A DNA stretch of 64,000 bases from Melanopsichium pennsylvanicum (lineage: Eukaryota; Basidiomycota; Ustilaginomycetes; Ustilaginales). The number at the start of each line of letters is the position of its first letter. The stretch's first letter is position 1. The notes beneath the pieces are model-generated. The model was not told the DNA's origin and ran no database searches. It worked only from the letters and a program-made list of their open reading frames with translations. The position numbers were made by a program, and so were the translations under genes. Positions 38,501-48,610 of the stretch are shown one piece after another. The DNA lies in the NCBI GenBank assembly GCA_900208305.1, contig OAPG01000007.1, forward strand, positions 345,001-409,000, read 5' to 3'.

Positions 38501-41500
38501 GCGCAACCACTTTATCCGCGTCTACAAGACCGACGGCACTTTTGCAACCTTGTCGTGCTCGCTTGTGTCCACCGCCAACGAGGTGCAGACCATCCTTGCC
38601 CGCAAGAGTCTCACCACCGAATCGGCGGCGTATCGTCTGTTTGTGCGCGACAAGGGTTCCGAGCGACCGCTCGGCAACGCGGACAAACCAGCGCAGCTGC
38701 AGCGACGTCGTCTCTTGCAGGCAGGTCACACAGAAAGCGATGGGCTGGAGGATATGGGCAGGGACGATCTTTCGTATTTGCTGCGCTTCGTGTTTCGTCC
38801 TGACAGCGTGCCCACCTTTGACTCCGAGTCCATCGGGCACAGCGAGCACACGTTCCAGCATCTCGACTTGCAAAGCCGCAACCTCGAGATGGTGCCCATC
38901 TTCCTGTACAAGCATGCAGACTGGATCGTCAGTCTCGATCTGTCGGGCAACCCCATGTCCGATCTTCCGCTCGACTTTGTCCAGCTCTGCTCGAGTTTGC
39001 GAACGCTGCGATTGTCCAACTTGGCGCTGAAGCGTATCCCGCAAAGTGTCAGGCACAGCGAGACGTTGACGCATCTCGATGTCTCGAACAACAGAATCGT
39101 CGAACTCTCGCACATCAGTCTCGACCTCATCCCCGAGCTCATGTCGCTCAAGGTGCAGAACAACCGTCTGTTTGACCTGCCTTCGTACTTCTCGGGCATT
39201 CATACGCTCAGGAACCTCAACATCTCGAACAATCGCTTCGATGAGTTCCCCAAAGTTATCTGCGACGTGTCATCGCTCGTCGATCTTGATGTTTCGTTCA
39301 ACTCGATCACCGAGCTGCCCAGTGAGATCGCCAATCTGATCAATCTGGAGCGTTTCATCCTGGCGGGTAACTCGCTCGAGAAGCTGCCGGATAGCATGAG
39401 CGAGCTCGTCAATCTGCGTACGATCGACCTGCGGCGCAACAAGGTCCAAGACGTTTCGTCTTTGCTGGGTCTTCCGCGTCTGCAAAACATCCAGGCCGAG
39501 AGCAACAACATCAAGTCTTTCGAAGCCACGCTCGGACCGCAATTGACTCAGGTCGAGCTGGGTCGCAATCCGCTAAGCAAGGTGCGCATCGCAGCTTTGA
39601 CCACGTGTGATTTGACTTCGCTCGATCTGTCTTCCACCAACATGACTCGCTTGGAGGAGGGTCTCTTCCCTCAGCTTCCGGCGCTGGTCAAGCTGACGCT
39701 AGACGGGAACCAGCTCGTCGTGCTTCCAGACACGCTCGGAGAGCTCAAGAGGCTCGAGATGCTCTCCTGCAGCAACAACCTGCTCGCGACATTGCCCGAG
39801 TCGATCGGTGACCTCAAGTCGCTCAAGGAGCTTCTCGTCCACAACAATAACCTCAAGACGCTCCCCCCGACGCTCTGGTTCTGCGAGAACCTTGCACACA
39901 TCAACTTGAGCTCCAACTTGCTCGAATCGTTCCCAGCCGTGCCCGACGTACGCGTCGATGCTTCCGTGGTTGATGCGGCTGCAGCTGCCGTTGGATCTTC
40001 CATCCTGACATCACGAAAGGGCTCGACGAGCTCTTCGCTGACACATCAAAACGGCGGAGCTAGCGCCAACGGCACCTCCAATCTGTCAACGCCTTCCGAG
40101 GTGTTTGTAGCGCCACTCTCGCTTAGCCTGCAGAAGCTGCGTCTCGGAGACAATCGCTTGGGCGATGAGGTGTTCAGCGTGCTCTCGGAGCTCACCTCGC
40201 TCGAAGTGCTCAACCTCAGCTTCAACGAGATCTTTGAAATCCCTGGCTTCAGTCTTCAGACGCTCACCAAGCTGCGCGAGCTGTACGTCAGCGGCAATCA
40301 GCTCAGCACCATCCCATCCGATGACCTCGTGGTACTGCAAGAACTTCGTATTTTGCACCTCAATTGCAACAAGCTCACCACGCTTCCCACCGAGCTCGGC
40401 AAACTAAAGAAGCTTGCCAACTTGGATGTGGGCAACAATGTGCTCAAGTATAACATTGCCAATTGGCACTACGACTGGAATTGGAACATGAATCCCGAGC
40501 TACGCTACCTCAACTTGTCCGGCAACACGCGTCTCGAGATCAAGACCAAGCTGAGCGAGATGGGATTTACGCGCAAGTCCAACATCTCGGACTTTAGCCG
40601 CTTGACGAGCCTGCGTATGCTCGGGTTGATGGATGTCACCATGCCGCTGCACTCGAACGCCACACCCGACGAGTCGGAGAACCGTCGTGTACGAACCTCG
40701 CTCTCGCAGGTGAACGGTATGGCCTACGGTATCGCCGATGCGCTCGGAAAGCACGACAACCTGAGCGTCATTGATCTGGTCATTCCCAATTTCCGAAAGG
40801 ACGAGAGAGAGTGCATCTTTGGCCTGTTCGACGGTCGAGGCCATGGCGCGCACGTTGGCAGCCGTATCACGCATCACTTGGCCGAATGGAGCGGCCATCG
40901 CATTTCGTGGGAGTTTCAGAAGCCCCAGAGCGACAAGGCAACCGAGCCCGTGTCGGTGCCGGACGCGTTGCGTCGCGCGTTTCTTCGGCTGCAGAAGGAC
41001 TATGCCGATGCGCTCATCAATGATGGTAGTCGCAAGCTGTCCGAAGCGCACGCAGAGGCTGCTGCCGATGTGACGCGAAGCTCGGCGCCCGCGATCGCCG
41101 CTGCCTCGAACAAGCACGACTGGCGCGCCGGTGCTTCGGCCATCCTGGCGTACGTCGTGGATCACACGCTGTATGTGGCCAATGCCGGAGACGCGCTCGC
41201 CGTCATGTCGCGCAACGGCGGCACAGCCCACCTGATCAGCAACAAGCACGAGCCTTTTGACCGTGCCGAGATCGAGCGGATCCGATCCGCAGAAGGTTGG
41301 GTTTCGCTGCGTGGCTACGTCAATGACATGCTCGACATTTCGCGTTCGTTTGGCTATTTCCATCTGTTCCCCATCGTCAACGCTGCGCCTGCTGTGACGA
41401 CGGTGCAGCTGACCGACTCGGACGAATTTGTCATCATCGCTAACCGTACGCTGTGGCAGTACGTGTCGTACCAAACGGCGGTGGATATTGCACGCACGCA

Positions 41501-43217
41501 GCGAAACGATCCCATGATTGCGGCGCAGAAGCTGAGGGATTTCGCCATCAGCTACGGTGCCGAAGAGAGCATCATGGTGATGGTCATCTCGGTGGGCGAC
41601 CTGTTCTACAAGTCGGATCAGCGGAATGGTGGAATGAGCTTTGCCAACTATCAGAATACGGATGCATTCAAAAAGGCAGGGCGTCGATTCCGTGAGGAGC
41701 TTCCAGGGGATCGTACGCTGGCGAGACTGGATCGTGAAGTGGCACCGCCTATCGGGCAGGTGGCGCTGGTGTTTACGGATATTAAGAACTCCACTTCGCT
41801 CTGGGAGACCAACAACGGCATGCAGACGGCGATGCGATTGCACAACTATCTGTTGCGACGACAACTACGTACTATTGGTGGGTACGAGGTCAAAACGGAA
41901 GGTGACGCGTTCATGGTGTCGTTCCCGTCGGTGACGGCAGCGATGCTGTGGTGTTTCACGGTGCAGCAGCAGCTGTTGCAGGAGGATTGGCCGCGCGAAA
42001 TCCTGGACAGCGAAGATGGCAAAGAGGTGTACGACCAGTCGGGCGAATTGATCCATCGAGGTCTGTCGGTGCGTATGGGAATCCACTGGGGTCGACCGGT
42101 GTGTGAAGCGGATCCGATCACGAGACGAATGGACTACTTTGGACCCATGGTGAACCGCGCGGCTCGTATCAGTGGTGCTGCGGATGGTGGACAGATTCTG
42201 GCGAGTAAAGATGTGATCAAGGAGCTTCAAGGTTTGCTTGGTACGTTTGACGACTCGTCGGCGACGGCGGGAGTGGGAGCGGTAAGCGAAGGCGAGCCGC
42301 TTGAAAAGACGGACGAGGAGCTGGACGAGGATGCATTCCGGTTGCTGAATCCGAATGTGAGTCGAGATGTGGTTTTGTTGCGTAGGATGGGTTTTGGTCT
42401 TTCGCAGCTGGGAGAACGTCGACTGAAAGGGTTGGAGACGCCCGAGATGCTATGGTTGGTGTATCCGAAGCAGCTTGCTGGTCGATTGGAACAGGCCAAG
42501 ACGGACGATGCGCCGGATGCGCCTACGGCGCAGGTGTACGAACCGACGGTGCAGCTGCTCGACATTGAGGATGTCAAGCAAGTGGGGATGCTGTGCTTGC
42601 GTCTCGAGTATCTGTCGAATTCGAGCGTGTGTCCGGGAATCTTTGCGGCTCAAGACGAGGCCGAGAGATCCAAACCCTCGACGCCTTCCGGCGAGATGAC
42701 AGGCAATCCGATGGAGGGCGATGCGAATTACGACAAGCAGCAGCAACAACAGCAACAACAGCAACAACAGCAACAACAGCAACAACAGCAACAACAGCAA
42801 CAACAGCAACAACAGCAACAACAGCAGCAAGGGGCCGAGCACTCGGATTCGAATTTCGTACGGGTGCTATCGCATCAAGCACGTCGAAAGGGAGTGGAAG
42901 CGATGCTGAGCATGCATCCGGAATTGCTTATCTATGGTATTCGCGACGATGCTACGGATGAAGAGCTGGCGGGGATATTGGATCAGCTCACCACGCGCAT
43001 TCAGAATGCGGTCTCATCGCTTATGCTCAACCTTTTGCGTGAAAAGACGGCGAATAATAATGATGGATCCAGGCGTCCGGTTTGGGATTCAACATTACTC
43101 AAGCTGCTCAACAGTCTCTTGTCGCAACCGCTTCCAAAAGCACCACCTATTATTGGTGGTGGTTTAACAAGCCCGCTTGCGAGCCCTAGGAAGCGATTGA
43201 TCGAGTTGTTGCCCTGA
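35532..43217 (+). CDS. uac1: Adenylate cyclase Uac1
   Basis: Makes cAMP upstream of protein kinase A; in Ustilago this pathway controls yeast-filament switching and mating. A single exon gives 2,561 residues from the ATG at 35532 (MLSTMHSTLPLS); upstream codons give only a TTG. Domains in order: a Ser-rich disordered N-terminus (1-980) with a His/Ser repeat (HSHSYSHAHSHSHAH) near 110; a Ras-association domain (about 990-1090, FIRVYKTDGTFATLSCSL); leucine-rich repeats (about 1105-1660); a PP2C-like domain (about 1720-2030, CIFGLFDGRGHGAHVG); and a class III cyclase domain (about 2070-2240) with LVFTDIKNSTSLWE, GGYEVKTEGDAFMVSF and YFGPMVNRAARIS, which carry the metal Asp and transition-state Asn/Arg residues. 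A polyglutamine tract lies near 2403-2433. A pure open frame of this size supports an intact gene. Confidence 0.98.
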   Translation: MLSTMHSTLPLSASSSEQHQQHRSAYNDLDLERHNSYDSNGSSNFTHRADPPANPRRGLSNHSFHSSQPDITATPSPSSSRMINPNCSRPHLEHSHHPHSHSYSHAHSHSHAHTHTQPSTPSHSHSGSQSYFGSDLVSHSSSGPSGHGISSSFDEDELRQIMSRSPGNEHTPYHDGDVAKGVQSANHQDISPWLFQSENATTSSSRSNISAAVSGSTSSSTSNSNSAGMPPSQIRTRQRRGTGTTQYSFNDTSFGSLDKPQLSASRSQYSLRSHSPPSAATSTSTLNGSASAAKKSRNPFGFLKKKTSAHSNASFNNKNINSSIRPEPSASSLSSRYGSNANNMNPLRPPAWLDNQRSLVSTASPSSASLRSHYHQPLASSATPWQNALKARIDSLPAAISLEDEIESEQQAKKDARKRIKGVRHHLGKSNDKSKTGGEDIDSANDPSLAGQSQSIEQEIELSLDMNFDQLEDFVDTNAARQRLQGSVTESITTSPSDHRSPSGSESSLYRSPSPSPASPVSLADRQTSVASTAESASQASLASLATSGSLRAPSRANTTKSTSTSTSTMLSDRRPSQINMPRNSVPGVSLAEMQNYQSLRKLSSNLSNMPAGAPYAPSASSLPVRRDSIAVGLPSPDSSQLGVAGSTDAVLADFRKNSVVSEHSLRSNHSGISPKTSYANLPSAIQERQRSAALTSSVAGWGATATKDKSTNGRADHTYQFPPAADLNAGSLLSVRKSSASSGQEPSSSWMAPDSWAVQPDKMRDYLRDDNVGEEEEDDDEEEARAKLVADGKGRGSSSGVSSTHASSMFRAASTDPFKKTASVADSRRGTDESVDPLTVLPPLPASKAIDDASPNKVDVLQQTNHLAQSALAQQQSQNQHSQTDQLRASHMRPSSRGGTGAALLASAGASAAAAAAGKLGLHRQSKHRMNTRPNTAGSIGATRPSTATLNSTLSAEDDSSITSSTRRDPHPLKRSTTSGANAAPGSALRNHFIRVYKTDGTFATLSCSLVSTANEVQTILARKSLTTESAAYRLFVRDKGSERPLGNADKPAQLQRRRLLQAGHTESDGLEDMGRDDLSYLLRFVFRPDSVPTFDSESIGHSEHTFQHLDLQSRNLEMVPIFLYKHADWIVSLDLSGNPMSDLPLDFVQLCSSLRTLRLSNLALKRIPQSVRHSETLTHLDVSNNRIVELSHISLDLIPELMSLKVQNNRLFDLPSYFSGIHTLRNLNISNNRFDEFPKVICDVSSLVDLDVSFNSITELPSEIANLINLERFILAGNSLEKLPDSMSELVNLRTIDLRRNKVQDVSSLLGLPRLQNIQAESNNIKSFEATLGPQLTQVELGRNPLSKVRIAALTTCDLTSLDLSSTNMTRLEEGLFPQLPALVKLTLDGNQLVVLPDTLGELKRLEMLSCSNNLLATLPESIGDLKSLKELLVHNNNLKTLPPTLWFCENLAHINLSSNLLESFPAVPDVRVDASVVDAAAAAVGSSILTSRKGSTSSSLTHQNGGASANGTSNLSTPSEVFVAPLSLSLQKLRLGDNRLGDEVFSVLSELTSLEVLNLSFNEIFEIPGFSLQTLTKLRELYVSGNQLSTIPSDDLVVLQELRILHLNCNKLTTLPTELGKLKKLANLDVGNNVLKYNIANWHYDWNWNMNPELRYLNLSGNTRLEIKTKLSEMGFTRKSNISDFSRLTSLRMLGLMDVTMPLHSNATPDESENRRVRTSLSQVNGMAYGIADALGKHDNLSVIDLVIPNFRKDERECIFGLFDGRGHGAHVGSRITHHLAEWSGHRISWEFQKPQSDKATEPVSVPDALRRAFLRLQKDYADALINDGSRKLSEAHAEAAADVTRSSAPAIAAASNKHDWRAGASAILAYVVDHTLYVANAGDALAVMSRNGGTAHLISNKHEPFDRAEIERIRSAEGWVSLRGYVNDMLDISRSFGYFHLFPIVNAAPAVTTVQLTDSDEFVIIANRTLWQYVSYQTAVDIARTQRNDPMIAAQKLRDFAISYGAEESIMVMVISVGDLFYKSDQRNGGMSFANYQNTDAFKKAGRRFREELPGDRTLARLDREVAPPIGQVALVFTDIKNSTSLWETNNGMQTAMRLHNYLLRRQLRTIGGYEVKTEGDAFMVSFPSVTAAMLWCFTVQQQLLQEDWPREILDSEDGKEVYDQSGELIHRGLSVRMGIHWGRPVCEADPITRRMDYFGPMVNRAARISGAADGGQILASKDVIKELQGLLGTFDDSSATAGVGAVSEGEPLEKTDEELDEDAFRLLNPNVSRDVVLLRRMGFGLSQLGERRLKGLETPEMLWLVYPKQLAGRLEQAKTDDAPDAPTAQVYEPTVQLLDIEDVKQVGMLCLRLEYLSNSSVCPGIFAAQDEAERSKPSTPSGEMTGNPMEGDANYDKQQQQQQQQQQQQQQQQQQQQQQQQQQQQQQQGAEHSDSNFVRVLSHQARRKGVEAMLSMHPELLIYGIRDDATDEELAGILDQLTTRIQNAVSSLMLNLLREKTANNNDGSRRPVWDSTLLKLLNSLLSQPLPKAPPIIGGGLTSPLASPRKRLIELLP
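42738..42830 (+). repeat. 31-codon polyglutamine microsatellite in uac1
   Basis: 93 bases of CAG/CAA codons arranged mostly as repeats of the nine-base unit CAACAACAG. The tract lies between the cyclase domain and the C-terminal segment. It is likely to vary in length between strains. Confidence 0.95.
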
Positions 43218-44132
43218 AATCAATGTTTGGCGCTATCCTCGTCGTTCTCTCTCTCTCTCTCTTTTCTTTTCTTTCCTTTTCTTTGTTGATCATCTTATTT
43301 TACATTCTACTTTGCTCGACAGATGAAATAACTCCTTGTAATGTTTGTACTTTAGTATGTTTGCACACAAACAACATATAGCAATTGAGGTTTTTGTGTG
43401 CGTCATTAACAGCAGCTGCGGATTAAGAGGATGACATGTGGTTCTGTGGTGATGATTATCGAGTTGAGGTTGAGATATGAACAGAAGCAAGGCAAGAGTC
43501 CAGTGTAGATTGCAGGTCGGTATTTCGCACGGTAGGGATATGAGATTAGTCTGCAAAGAAGCAGCGGGTAAGGTTGTGTGATACATGAGCCGTGGCCGAG
43601 GCAAATTTGAGTGTTAAAATATTTCATACAAATCATAGTTCACAAAATACAATTCAATTATTATGAAAATATTGGTCCCTGTTTCTTCTCGTTATTCGAA
43701 AAAGCGCTTTCGTGTGAGGTGGCGCGCACACACACATAAAAACAACAACAACAACAACACTGACTGATTGACTGACGAGAATGACTCTGAATGACTGACT
43801 GACCACGCTCGGGACACGTCTGCATGCACAACACAGCCCGAATTCCGATTTAACCAACACCCAATCTTTTTAACATTACCTTTGCACCAAACTTGTCGTT
43901 CGACCATTCAGCTCGTCCAAGCTAAACATCAAGATTTTCATCACGCCAAAAAAACGTATTCGTAGTCATCAAAACACACAAGGCACACATCAACCCATCC
44001 CAAACTCCGCTGTTCAAACCCATCATCGAAATCGAAATCGAAATCGTAATTGAATCCATATCCTTATCTGGACTATCATCTACCACGCTCAACGAGTCTG
44101 TCGTCTCGAACACTTGCAAACAAGTTCCAATC
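43218..44132. other. uac1 3' end and PRA1 promoter
   Basis: About 915 bases. Simple repeats: CT dinucleotides at 43245-43262, AAC triplets at 43741-43760, GACT-type repeats at 43760-43803 and a GAAATC hexamer run near 44025-44048. No gene is seen. Confidence 0.4.
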
Positions 44133-44891
44133 ATGGCGCAAGTTTTGGACATTGCAATGAAGAGTAAGATGCCGATCATTCCGACCATACATACAACACA
44201 GCTTGGGTTGGGCTTTTTTTGTTGCTGACTGAGCTCTATTCAACTTGCCTTTTTTTTTGTTCTCATCAGTCCCTGAGCAAATCCGCTCTTTGCGATCGGA
44301 ACGTCTTTCATCGCTTCGTCCACTTGCCGAATTCTTTGATCATCAACGAATCTCTCGTCCACAAGACACCAACGAAGCTTTTCAAAGAATCACTTACAAC
44401 ACTCGTCATTTCTCGGCCAACTATGCCGTCATTGTAGCCATGCTCACCATTTATGGTATGATCAACGACACTCTTTTGTTGTTTGCCATCATTTTCCTCG
44501 TATTCGGATTTTGGGCCATTAACAAGTTCGCTCCAGAACCGATGCAGGTGGGAGAACATGTGATCACTCAAAAGAGTTTGTACACGGGTCTGTTTGTGAT
44601 TGGGATTCCATTGCTTTGGTTTGCAAGTCCGTTTGGTTTCATGTTCTGGTTGGTCGGAAGTTCGGCTTTTTTGATCCTGGGTCATGCCGCTTTTATTGAA
44701 CCTCCCGTTAGCTCAGAGTACACTGGTGTAGAGGTAGGTTGAAAAAAACACGCATCCAAACGCATCACTTTTCACAAACCAGTTGGACGGGGATACATGC
44801 ACATGCAGAACACGCACCTGCTAACACTGCCAATTTTTGGGGGGGGTTTGTTTCGTCCCCATTTCTCTTTGTTTTTTTACAGACCGTGTAG
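44133..44891 (+). CDS. YIP3: PRA1/Yip3 family Rab-regulating membrane protein
   Basis: Prenylated-Rab acceptor; a Golgi/ER membrane protein that acts on Ypt/Rab GTPases. Three exons: 44133-44163, 44270-44733 and 44883-44891. The introns are 44164-44269 and 44734-44882, giving 504 bases and 167 residues. The first splice gives MAQVLDIAMKIPEQIRSLRS. Then LRPLAEFFDHQRISRPQ, ITYNTRHFSANYAVIVAML and two paired hydrophobic hairpins (about 68-105 and 118-150) follow as in Yip3. The last exon is nine bases. It turns GVE-Val-Gly-stop (unspliced) into GVETV-stop, matching the Glu-Thr-Val end I recall for the yeast protein; the acceptor is preceded by a strong pyrimidine run. Exon 3 is inference but well supported. 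Confidence 0.9.
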
Positions 44892-45518
44892 AGTGCAACT
44901 CCATCAAATCAATGCAGCACAAAGCAAAGCACCTCACCTATCCCTCTCTTTCTCACCCACAAACATACACACAAACTCTCTCTCTCTCTCTATCCTCCTC
45001 TTTGATGGGAAAACAACGTCACCATTTCTCTCGATCGTCGTAGCACACGCAAAACCCTCTAAACCAAACTGAAAAGAAACGAAACGGAACCCCCACGATG
45101 GGGAGCGTTGTCGATCCTCGGGTTTTGTCCAACATCAAGCTCTTGTGTATATATTCATCCTCTCCTTTGTTCGCAATCACCCACCGGTCTAAGACTCGGG
45201 GCCCTTAGACAGTTGGAGTCACACGTTCCAGCGCCGAGCTCGATTTTTCGTACATGTGTGCTTGCTCGTTGCATGATGTGCAAAATTGCAGCTCTATCGC
45301 AGCACGCAACACAAAACTTTCGTTGAGCACATCATGGAATGTTTCAAAGGTGATAACCACAAGGTCAGATTAGAGATATGCGATGAAAACCAAAGGCCAA
45401 GCAAGGGTGACAAAACTTGAATTTGGGGGAGCATATATTATTTTGCAATGCTTTTTTTTTTGTATTTTTTGTTTGTTTTCTTTTTTTTTTTTTTCATGGA
45501 GGAGGGTGACTTGTGTTG
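44892..45518. other. PRA1 3' region and entry to CpG-poor island
   Basis: A TC dinucleotide run (44979-44992) and T-rich tracts at 45451-45494. CpG falls away sharply after about 45,370. No gene is seen. Confidence 0.4.
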
Positions 45519-46600
45519 TCAGAGATTCTTTTGAATCCAATTTTGCATGGGTTGATTCTCATTGTCTGGATCATAATCCCAAATATGATCAAACCTTTAT
45601 TTGGAGATGATCTTGCAACTCTATCGAATCTTTTTGTTCTTCTCCCAAACCTGTAAATTTGTAAATATTGCCTGCTTCTCAACTCATTTCCAACACTCTG
45701 TTTGCTCTTGGAAGCCTAGTTTTCATCATAAATGTGCAATGTGTTTGAAGGATTTGAGTTGTTTATTTCAGGATGAGATAATAAATAGGAAATGAAAAGA
45801 GCATCTTCTAAAGCTTGACCTGATATAGCTCCTTGATGACATACTCCTCCATGTGCTGCATCTCCCATTACCATGACACTTTACCATTAACACATGATTG
45901 AAGACAAGCTTCAATTTGGTGCAATGCCCATTTTGATGTATTTTCAACACATTCAACCTTTTTTTTTTTTTGGATCATTGGAACTGTAAGTTGGGAAATC
46001 ATCCAATATTTCTTGTTGCATAGCTTTTTGAATCCAAGCTTGATCTGCAGGAAAAGATGTTGGTTTTGGCTATTGAGAACAATCTGTTCTGGAGGCTACC
46101 AGATTGATAAATTTTTTTGTCAATGGTAAGGAAATTTATTTGATTGGAACAAACATTATCCTCTGTGACACTCTTAGTCTACATACAAATCCACATATTG
46201 TGGTTGGCTTGTATTGTTGGCCATCAATGCCAATTTGAATCTGGTCAATGTGCAATGAGCAGGGGATGATGGTTTGGGCAGATTTCATGTTGAGTGCTTC
46301 TCTCTATCCTTACCACCAAAAGTTTTGAGAAGAGGTGGAGATGGAAGTGAGGCAAGTATTGAGTACAATGTTGATATGTCATTCAAGTGTGGTGGTTTGG
46401 GTGGGCAACAATGAAGGAGAGTTGTACTTTCTGGGTGGATATGGACATTGTGTTCAAGATTCCATTTAAAAATGTGGATACCAAGCCTTGTTTGACAGGA
46501 CCATACAAAATGCTGTAATGGGATCAAGTAGAGGAATGACCTACTTCCCATCTTCCACCCACCACAGGGTATGTCAACTTGAATCTGTACAAAGGGAGGT
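45519..46600 (-). pseudogene. Relic FAD-dependent monooxygenase (salicylate-hydroxylase type)
   Basis: Family motifs are readable on the minus strand but scattered over different frames with stops. They include a PADQAWIQKAMQQEILDDF block (about 46030), ENTSKWALHQIE (about 45930), then MGDAAHGGVCHQGAISGQAL and EDALFISYLLSHPEI (about 45870-45760), the GDAAH flavin/substrate block of this family. RLPRANRVLEMS is followed by TGA (45679-45681) where relatives have Arg, then EAGNIYKFTGLGEEQKDS. One more frame shift leads to RFDHIWDYDPDNENQ and a stop at 45519. The N-terminal part is poorly preserved and the left limit of the gene is a guess. CpG is nearly absent, so CGA-to-TGA decay is likely. Confidence 0.75.
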
Positions 46601-48610
46601 ATGACAATTGTAACAAATCCATCAAAAAGCATGGTATGGGCAAACATTACAGGTACAATGCTAGTGAGGCACTTGATGTGGATACTTATCCAAGGAGCAG
46701 GTTTATGGTTGAATTTGGCATGTTCAGCTTTGCTTTGATTCATACCCTCAATCTGATCCTCAACATGACCATCATCGCTCCTCATTCCCATCCTCAATCT
46801 CATCTTCCTTCCTTCCCACAGTGCTTGACCAACTTTTGCAACAAAGAGATTGATTTGGTTGACAGTACGGTGCTTCTTGCACAACTCAAACATCTGCCTG
46901 CTGGAAACCTTGGTTCCCCTTTCCATGCCAAGCAAGGCCAATCTGAACTCTTGAGCGCCATAAACACATTTTTCCCCTAGACAAGTGTTGGATTGCTGGA
47001 GTCATTTTTTGCAATTGTATCAGGCTCTGTATTTGTCCAACCAGATTAGTGTTTACCGCAATGGTGGTGGCAAAAGCAAATGGAATAGAGGTCCAATTGT
47101 GTGGCATTTCAACAATGTTTGGCAAGCAAGTTGCATCAAATATGGTGGAAGGTGGAAGATGCTCCAGCATGCTCTTGCAAAGATTCAGAAGGATGTTGTA
47201 GTTGTGACAATCTTTAACAAGACTTCAGACATTCTAAAGGTAAGGATGGCATATACAAATGCAGACCGTGTTCAGACGAGCAAAAGTGGTAATCAAAGTG
47301 GCAAGAGGGGTGAGAAGGAAAAGGTGCTTATTGCTGCTTATTGAATTGGAATGGTACAATTTGGTTGGTGTAGCACTAGCAGAAAAGGAGGAGATTAAAC
47401 TTGTCTTTCCTACAGGAGAAGAAATTGGTTTGATGGTGGTAAAAAAAAAAAAAAAAAAAAACTTGACCAGGCCAATCAAGACAACATGTGGTGGTGGAAA
47501 TGGGTGTTACATGCATCTGACATTGACCATAACCAATGTGAATCCATGCAATAGCAATGCAGCTTGCAGTTATTAATCTTCATCTTTGACAATGACAATG
47601 TATTTTTGGACTCCAATGATGATTCTTAAATCAACTCTTTCCATGCTTGCCCAAAATGTTGATAATGATCATCATGGTGGTGGTCAATGTTGCAATTATG
47701 CCTTTTGTCATTGTTGTGCAACATGAACACCATCATTGACTCTAGACCATGGACAGTAAAAGTGACCCAACATTGGTACCTCTGTTGCACCTTTTGTATG
47801 GATCAGTACTACTCAACATCCCAACTACTTGAGATACTTTGCAACATGTCAAAATGGCCACAACAACCACTGTATGTCCAAAAATGATTTTTGGCTAATC
47901 CTAACTCAAGTATCGTACTCACTTTTTATCCAACTCCACACCACCCAAGATTACAAAACTACCATCAAAAACACACAAAACCAAAACAATCGTCAAGAAC
48001 ATTTCAACTCTCTCACAGTTTCTAACCTGTTTGATAATCTCCCCATCCTTTCTCTACCTCTCAAATCACCATCTTGTTTCAAGTTGGATGGTATAAGAAG
48101 AAGAAAAAAGAAAATCCAACTCAAACTTGAAATCAAGTTTTCTCTCGCTCCCTTTCTTGGAGAGCACCTTATGTGTGTGCAGATCTGTGATGTGTTGTAG
48201 GGACAAGTGCCTCAAGCGTCGCATCATTCTCTACAAAACATACTCAAAACCGACTCAATGCAGAAGCGGGTTGGGAAAGCGTAGCACGCACCACAACAAC
48301 AACAACAACGATGATGCACAAACACTTACACACACACAAGCACAAATGGCTTCAGTCGGAAAACGCGACTCAACCACCATATCTGCATCTCTTCTTCCCT
48401 TTTGATATTGCCCCCGCCACAGCAGCACCAAAACAATTAAACTTGCTTTTCACCATCCTTAGATTTTCATGATTCCACTCAAACCCTATTCTGAAAACAA
48501 CCAACTTCTCTTTTTCCGTGCAAAACCCGCTCCTCCTCCTTCTCGACGAATCTTCTTCCCCCCAACCTTTGGCTCTGTGCACTTGGGGTTACCCATGCAT
48601 TGGTGAAAGT
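46601..48610. repeat. CpG-depleted island, right part, then RAD23 3' flank
   Basis: From about 45,370 to 47,880 a hand count finds only some ten CpG dinucleotides. This right part has no intact gene; short minus-strand frames (for example GMERGTKVSSRQMFELCKKH near 46,900) look like protein-coding relics that I cannot name. A 21-base poly-A run lies at 47441-47461. Normal CpG content returns after about 48,200, before the RAD23 stop. Confidence 0.5.

Noticed and set aside
40500..41864. 454-codon minus-strand frame inside uac1
   Set aside because: Antisense shadow of the PP2C-like region; no protein signature.
42450..42961. Poly-Leu and Asn/Ser or Thr/Ala repeat frames
   Set aside because: Alternative-frame translations of the CAG/CAA repeat.
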